Assembly: GCA_026874595.1 (NCBI GenBank)
Contig: CM049310.1
Location: forward strand, 88,977,556 to 89,041,555
Length of the DNA stretch: 64,000 nucleotides
Source of the DNA: Sipunculus nudus
Lineage: Eukaryota; Annelida; Sipuncula; Golfingiida; Sipunculidae
Reading direction: 5' to 3'
A program made the translations under genes and the position numbers. Shown here piece by piece: positions 59,159-64,000 of the stretch (positions are counted from its first letter, which is position 1; the number at the start of each line of letters is the position of its first letter). The notes under the pieces are model-generated. The model made no database searches. It saw only the letters and a list, made by a program, of their open reading frames with translations, and had not been told where the DNA came from.

Positions 59159-60887
59159 TTCTGAGGACAGGATATTAAAGCCATTGCTAATTACTACTCC
59201 CATGTCCTTCGGCAATTGTTGTGGATTAATTCGTTTACCTCTTTTTGTCTTCATGCATGATATCGCCAAAGTTCTCAATTAAGTCCAGTGTCATGTTTTG
59301 GAAAGACTGAAAATTAAGGCGAAGGCACAAATTATTAAATAATGGGGCGGATGAGTTACATTAAGGAGCGTTACAATGCAGTCAAGGCATATGTTGTTTA
59401 CATTTATATTGTCGGGATATATTTTCAGGATTTTTTTTTAATTCAATGTTAATAGAATTATAACAGAATGTTTGTAAATTGTTAATACCAGAGCCAATTA
59501 TATGGTCTGTATAAGCAAATGTATATGGCCTTGATTAATCCTGATATGAGTGATTCATAAAATTAAACTATTTACTCGTGGTTATCAAAATTTCTGTCAG
59601 TGACTAGAATAAACTTTAAATTTTAGAACTGCATAAATCCAGAAACACACCTGCTCATTTTTCATTATCATCTGCACGAATAGGGTAGCCCTGCCCATCA
59701 AAATATAGCCTGCACAGTACAAGTGAAATATATAGTATGTATACAGACCTTTTAACATAAAATACAATTATTAAATGGAAATGCATGTTTATATGCATTA
59801 TTTATTAGCATGGCAAATATCATTATGTTTATTTTAATTTTAGGTTTTACACTTGTCAGAGCAGAGTACGAGTACAACAATGCATCAGAAATCGAGGTTC
59901 TGACAAAGGCATTTATCGTCAAGCAGAGAAGATGGGGAAAGTTTAACTGAAACTTGGCAATCTGAGCCAGAGCGAGACTTTTTAACCGAAACGAGGCACC
60001 AAGAACCAGAACGAGGCCTTCTGGATCAAAATAAAGATAATTTGATTCAAGCCAGGTAATACAATTAATTAAAGGAATAAAATCATTCTGAACTTTAAAA
60101 ATCAATAAGCACCTAACAGAGGCATTTCTGTGACGAAGAAAAACAGCCAAAACGAGGCAATCTGAACCTGAACGGGAAGTTGTGAACTAATATGAAGCAA
60201 TCTGGATAAGAACGAGGTATTCTAAACTGGAACGAACCAGAACAGGACAGATTGAACAAAAAACAATGTGCTTACAACTTTGCAGTGCAGGAAACCTGAG
60301 CTCGTTAAAAAGACACCAGAGTGCAGAAAAATCATTGGATTCAATTCAAACAAAAGCAATACAAAATAATTATTGTTTCATGATGTAGATTCAACTGGAT
60401 TATATTTTTATTGCCTTGCCTTAACTCCACGGCAGACTTAATAAATGTTGCAAGTGAGTTCCAATTATTGACTTGAAAGTGTAGTCGATCGAGTGCAGAG
60501 AAGCACATCCAAGGACGTCTGCCATGGTGTAATCCTGACATTTGCATATATTATTGTCTGTTTGCATGGAATCCATTAGTTCATTAACACTTCCCTAAGT
60601 ACTGACATAAGGGAAGTGTCATTTATTCATATCCAATTGACATTAACGTTGACAAGTGTCCATGTAACTGGAACAGCCTACATGTGACTTGGCAGTGGGC
60701 TCCAAGGTTACTTCGCAGTAAACCTTGCAAAAGCAAGTTTCTTTCCGTACAATTCACCCGCACTTAAGTTACCACTGAGACAAACTATCCACGCTACGCT
60801 GGAGGCACAGAATGCCCGCATTGTGACAGTACTAAATCGTACCGTTCCTTTATAGTATTAAGAGAGGAGATCGTGGGGCATTGAATT
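59159..60887. other. No gene seen; possible promoter region at the right end
   Basis: A degenerate repeat of 'gaacgagg' words with 'tctgaac/tctggat' fills 59935-60255; the 132-codon - strand frame across part of it has no motif. The last few hundred bases should include promoter and 5' UTR of the gene starting at 60888. Confidence 0.35.
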
Positions 60888-62791
60888 ATGAAGTCTGGAT
60901 CGGTCCTTGGATTTTTGCTCCTGTATTGTATGAGAGTTCTTCGTGGTAGCTCCTTCAACGGGTCTAACTTTCCCTCTAGACTAACACACGACAGGACAGA
61001 CTGCTCGAAAGCAGTAACGTTCGAAGCCGCATGGTGGCCTGCTGCGCCTTTTGTTGCCCAGGGTCTCGAAACAGACAATATTACAGGACCGTTAGCCGAA
61101 CTTCTCCAACAAGCCGTCGAATACTGCTGCAATGAAGACTCCACCGTTTCATTCTCGAAAAGGTTAGTCACTTCTCTTCAGTAACGGAAGAGACGTTATG
61201 TATTTTATTCGGTCATTCACATTTAAATCTGCATATCTTCCTGCAAGGAATACATAGTTAATAATAAAGCAAATCAATCTGAAAATAATACGTTTTCAGT
61301 TTGTGAATGTTGACACTGAAATTAAAACTCAAAAATGCTATCAACCTCAACTGCTTTTTTACAATCTGCAAATGAGGTTATACGTTGTGTATGGGTAATA
61401 AGTGAAGTGAGATTTCAGTAAATAGGTTTGTATTTTGAGCAGAGATACTCATTGTTATCAGAATACTGAGTCCTAGAAAATGTGTTGTTGTAGTTGTTGA
61501 AAAAATAGATGTCATTCATTATTTTTTGTAAACCTTTTTTAACAATTGCCACTTCAGACGTTGCCCCAGCCACCATTTTTAACTGTTTGATTAGATGGAA
61601 ATTTCACCCTTTTATCCGAGCCTCATTAAACAATGGAGTGTACTGTTGGCATGTGGTCACAGGAATGTGTGTTATCCTAATAAAACAAATGAGTTAAACA
61701 TATTTTAGGTACTTCAATATTCGACAGGCCTATGGAGGTTCAGCATATACAGTAAAGCGTCTTTTTAAAACTTTTTTTGTTCTGATAACCAGCTTTCGGA
61801 AAAACGGTTAGGTGTCAAGAGGCAAGTTTGTACGACAGTTAATGATTACTTAATGCCATTTTCCCGGGGAACACGGTATTTATTCTCGATGCTCGTTATG
61901 TACGACCGAGACATATAAAAATATTGGATTTATACCAGAGCTTGATTGGCAGTCTTTTCTGTTTTAAGATACGTAAGTGCCCTTTTTACAACATATTCAC
62001 CGGAGAGAAAGGAAAAATGACATCGCCATTGGTGAAGCTTGGTTGTTTTCTTTGAGAGCCCATTGCTGAACACGTATAACGAGTGGATGGAAGGGGAATT
62101 ATTTTTTTACGATCATGAAGCCTACCTATTAAAATGGATAATTTCTTTGAGTCAGTATAAATTCATGTTAAGTATTAACATGCTTGAAAATATTTCTTAA
62201 ATACAAATAAAATTTTGGTACCCAATGTTTAATTTCGGAAAAACGAATTATTAGAAACACAAATTTTCGGAAAAACGGCGATCAGCTGTTTATGATTTAA
62301 TAACCTTGTCATAATCTTCATTTATTATGTATATTTTGATTTATCTTATTCCTTCGACAATTCCCAGTGAAAGCTGGCCTCGGGCGATGTTTTTATGGAA
62401 CCCGGTCCACCGATGCGTAATCCCCTCAGCCTTGTGGCATCCGAACCGGCTGTTGAAGAGCAAACGTGCGTTTTCCAGAAAGCTCCATTAAGGCCATAGA
62501 AATTAAGGTTACACAGAAAACATAGGGGGTATTTAATTTTTCGTGTACCATTTTGATCGGCCTTTAAAAGCGTACCACTTCTTGAATGGCGATGCTCATT
62601 TCCTGTCTATAAGATGGTTTGCTCTATAATTCACGTCGCTTATTTTATCATAAGGTTCGAGACCGGGTATGAGATGGAGAGAAACTGGCAGAACGAGACC
62701 TTCGCGGTCCCTGCAGTAAGGACGATATTCCAGCATCAGTTTGATAGCAAGCGGTCTGGATTTGAACTCTTGCCTGTAGCCGAATCTCCGG
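60888..62791 (+). CDS. Secreted or membrane protein, first two coding exons (3' partial), unrecognised
   Basis: Exon 1 (60888-61162) starts with a signal peptide (MKSGSVLGFLLLYCMRVLRG) and ends at an AAAG|GTTAGT donor. Exon 2 (62655-62791) has acceptor TATCATAAG and donor CGG|GTAAGT. The phases agree (AG|G makes Arg). Mature part: Cys in DRTDCSK, AWWPAAPFV, GPLAELLQQAVEYCCNED, then GYEMERNWQNETFAVPAVR and GFELLPVAESPG. Sequons NGS, NIT and NET suggest glycosylation. The pattern 'W-x-P-F ... G-p-l-x-e-l-l-x-x-a-v ... CC' loosely recalls the ligand-binding start of ionotropic-receptor or solute-binding-like ectodomains, but that is a guess. Later exons lie beyond the window. Confidence 0.6.
61163..62654. 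other. Intron of the 60888 gene
   Basis: AT-rich; 'ttcggaaaaacgg' words recur at 61794, 62235 and 62267. No internal exon seen. Confidence 0.4.
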
Positions 62792-63248
62792 GTAAGTGTC
62801 CTCAGAAAGGTTTCGAAATTAATTAAATTTTATAAATAATTATCCCACAGGTGCCATAAAATTCAACAATGCCATGTGTCAGTTGTCTAACAACACACAA
62901 GCAAAAACGATTTTAGGGTTTTAAAAGTTTCTAAAATGACCCAGTAGAAAACCCCTATTAGGGTTTTCTTGAAAACCATTCACTGAAGGTTTCCTTGAAA
63001 GACTTCATAATGACAAATTGAGCGAAATTCTGCCAGCTTTTAGGAAGATACCAGGTCAATTTTTACGTGCAGTTGATACTTATTTGTGCAGTTCTCCGTA
63101 AGAAATGAGCAGTTGTAATTCAAGATTAATGAAGTTCTAAAATTTAAAGGTTTTTTTTCCGTCACAGACTGAAAACCTATTTCTTTTTCTATGTGCATTT
63201 AACTGAATTTGATCGGTCAATTGTATCAATGTTATAAACCATATATAC

Positions 63249-63400
63249 AGTAAAATCTCGCTAATACGACCATCTGCGGAACAGTCAAAAGTGTTAGCGG
63301 GAGGTTTTTATGATGTTTTACATTAGTCCGGAACCAAAAAAAGTTGTAGTACTGGCGGGGTGGTCGGTTAATTAGATGGTGATCAGGCGAGATTTCAATG
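63249..63400. mobile_element. Short pogo/Tigger-like MITE remnant
   Basis: Starts 'acagtaaaatctcgctaata' and 'cgaccatctgcgg'; a diverged inverse 'attagatggtgatcaggcga' and 'gattt' lies at the right. Ends beginning CAGT-a-A-a-TCTCG are typical of pogo/Tigger-derived elements (recalled, not searched). Confidence 0.5.
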
Positions 63401-63689
63401 TTATTGGCTCAGGTATAAGTTGCATTTAAACCTCGTTATAAATCTTTAATAATTTCAGATTTTATAAATTATTAATTCATAATATTCATGTTATATAAAT
63501 GTTACAAATGCAAACCAAAGTTAAAATCAATTATAATTTCAACTATAAAATTAAAACTCCTCTATCTCTGATGCATTGCTTACTAGCTAGGCCTCATTTT
63601 AAACAAGCCTCATTTTATGCTGACGGAGAATGACTAATCGGACAAAATGTTAGCTTTTTAGTACATTTTCCAACAACACCTACCAGGTG

Positions 63690-64000
63690 CGAGGGAAGGG
63701 TCCGTTTTAACTTATAATTTTGGTAAATCCCTCTACATGTTTAACTCCTGACAGCATGAATACAATCATGGCTCGCATTGGTTACCGGACGAAAGGCAAC
63801 TTGTACCCGATACAGGAAATGACTCGTTACCATAGAGACGGATTTTCAGTTTGGCTTGTGAGCTCGCATGAAATCTTTTGTGTAAATTCATCATACGTAG
63901 CTTCATGTTAAAATTACCTGCTGTTTACCAAGATATCAATGCATCATTGATACATTATGTTGTACGATAATTTGAACCCTTACGGCTTGTATCACGACTC
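63690..64000. repeat. Interspersed repeat family 'ataaaccagac' (copy D), cut by window edge
   Basis: 'ggttaccggacgaaaggcaa', 'cttgtacccgatacagg', 'gttaccatagagacgg' and 'cttgtatcacgactc' parallel 34797-35012. The 63-codon frame within it is incidental. Confidence 0.6.

Noticed and set aside
59752-60150. 132-codon - strand frame
   Set aside because: Overlaps a degenerate 'gaacgagg' repeat and has no domain signature.

Overview
The window is nuclear DNA from an animal. It is AT-rich, genes are split by introns with GT/AG splice sites, and most of the sequence is repeats: many (TA)n microsatellites, minisatellites, foldback elements, a Ty3/Gypsy LTR retrotransposon, a PIF/Harbinger DNA transposon, a non-LTR retrotransposon and tRNA-derived SINE-like units. 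A marine invertebrate, probably a bivalve or other mollusc, fits the repeat mix best; this is an inference from general familiarity, not a computed match.

Layout. (1) 2-535: last coding exon of a sulfotransferase, + strand, running in from the left edge. (2) 1830-3146: a 32-bp-unit minisatellite with higher-order structure. (3) 5219-19298: an 8-kb Ty3/Gypsy element on the - strand with two nearly identical LTRs, target-site duplication, primer-binding site and polypurine tract. It is split inside integrase by a 6-kb Harbinger element (6929-12985), which has its own 20-bp terminal inverted repeats, a 3-bp duplication, a three-exon DDE transposase (+) and a four-exon Myb/SANT-like partner gene (-). 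(4) 20771-21076: array of short palindromic units. (5) 22306-33450: a complete seven-exon secreted S1A serine protease on the - strand (283 residues) whose splice phases all close; its introns are full of MITEs, minisatellites and a large foldback. (6) 33.5-55 kb: repeat-rich DNA without a convincing host gene, holding interspersed repeats, a foldback element, a tandem array of tRNA-like SINE units, an approximately 150-bp satellite whose units carry a GGTCA-N3-TGACC palindrome, a 5'-truncated dead LINE and several small tandem arrays. (7) 55312-55551: a well-bounded but unrecognised 80-codon exon. (8) 58201-58281: a tRNA-Leu(UAA) gene on the - strand. (9) 60888-62791: the first two coding exons of a secreted or membrane protein gene (+) that leaves the window on the right.

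How the parts relate. The Gypsy element landed recently, since its LTRs differ at only about a dozen positions. It has since been hit by the Harbinger insertion and by nonsense and frameshift lesions in gag and pol, so it is not autonomous. The Harbinger copy keeps all three catalytic acidic residues and both expected genes, but the transposase has a probable terminal frameshift. The protease is the only host gene seen whole. Its S1-pocket residues look elastase-like rather than trypsin-like.
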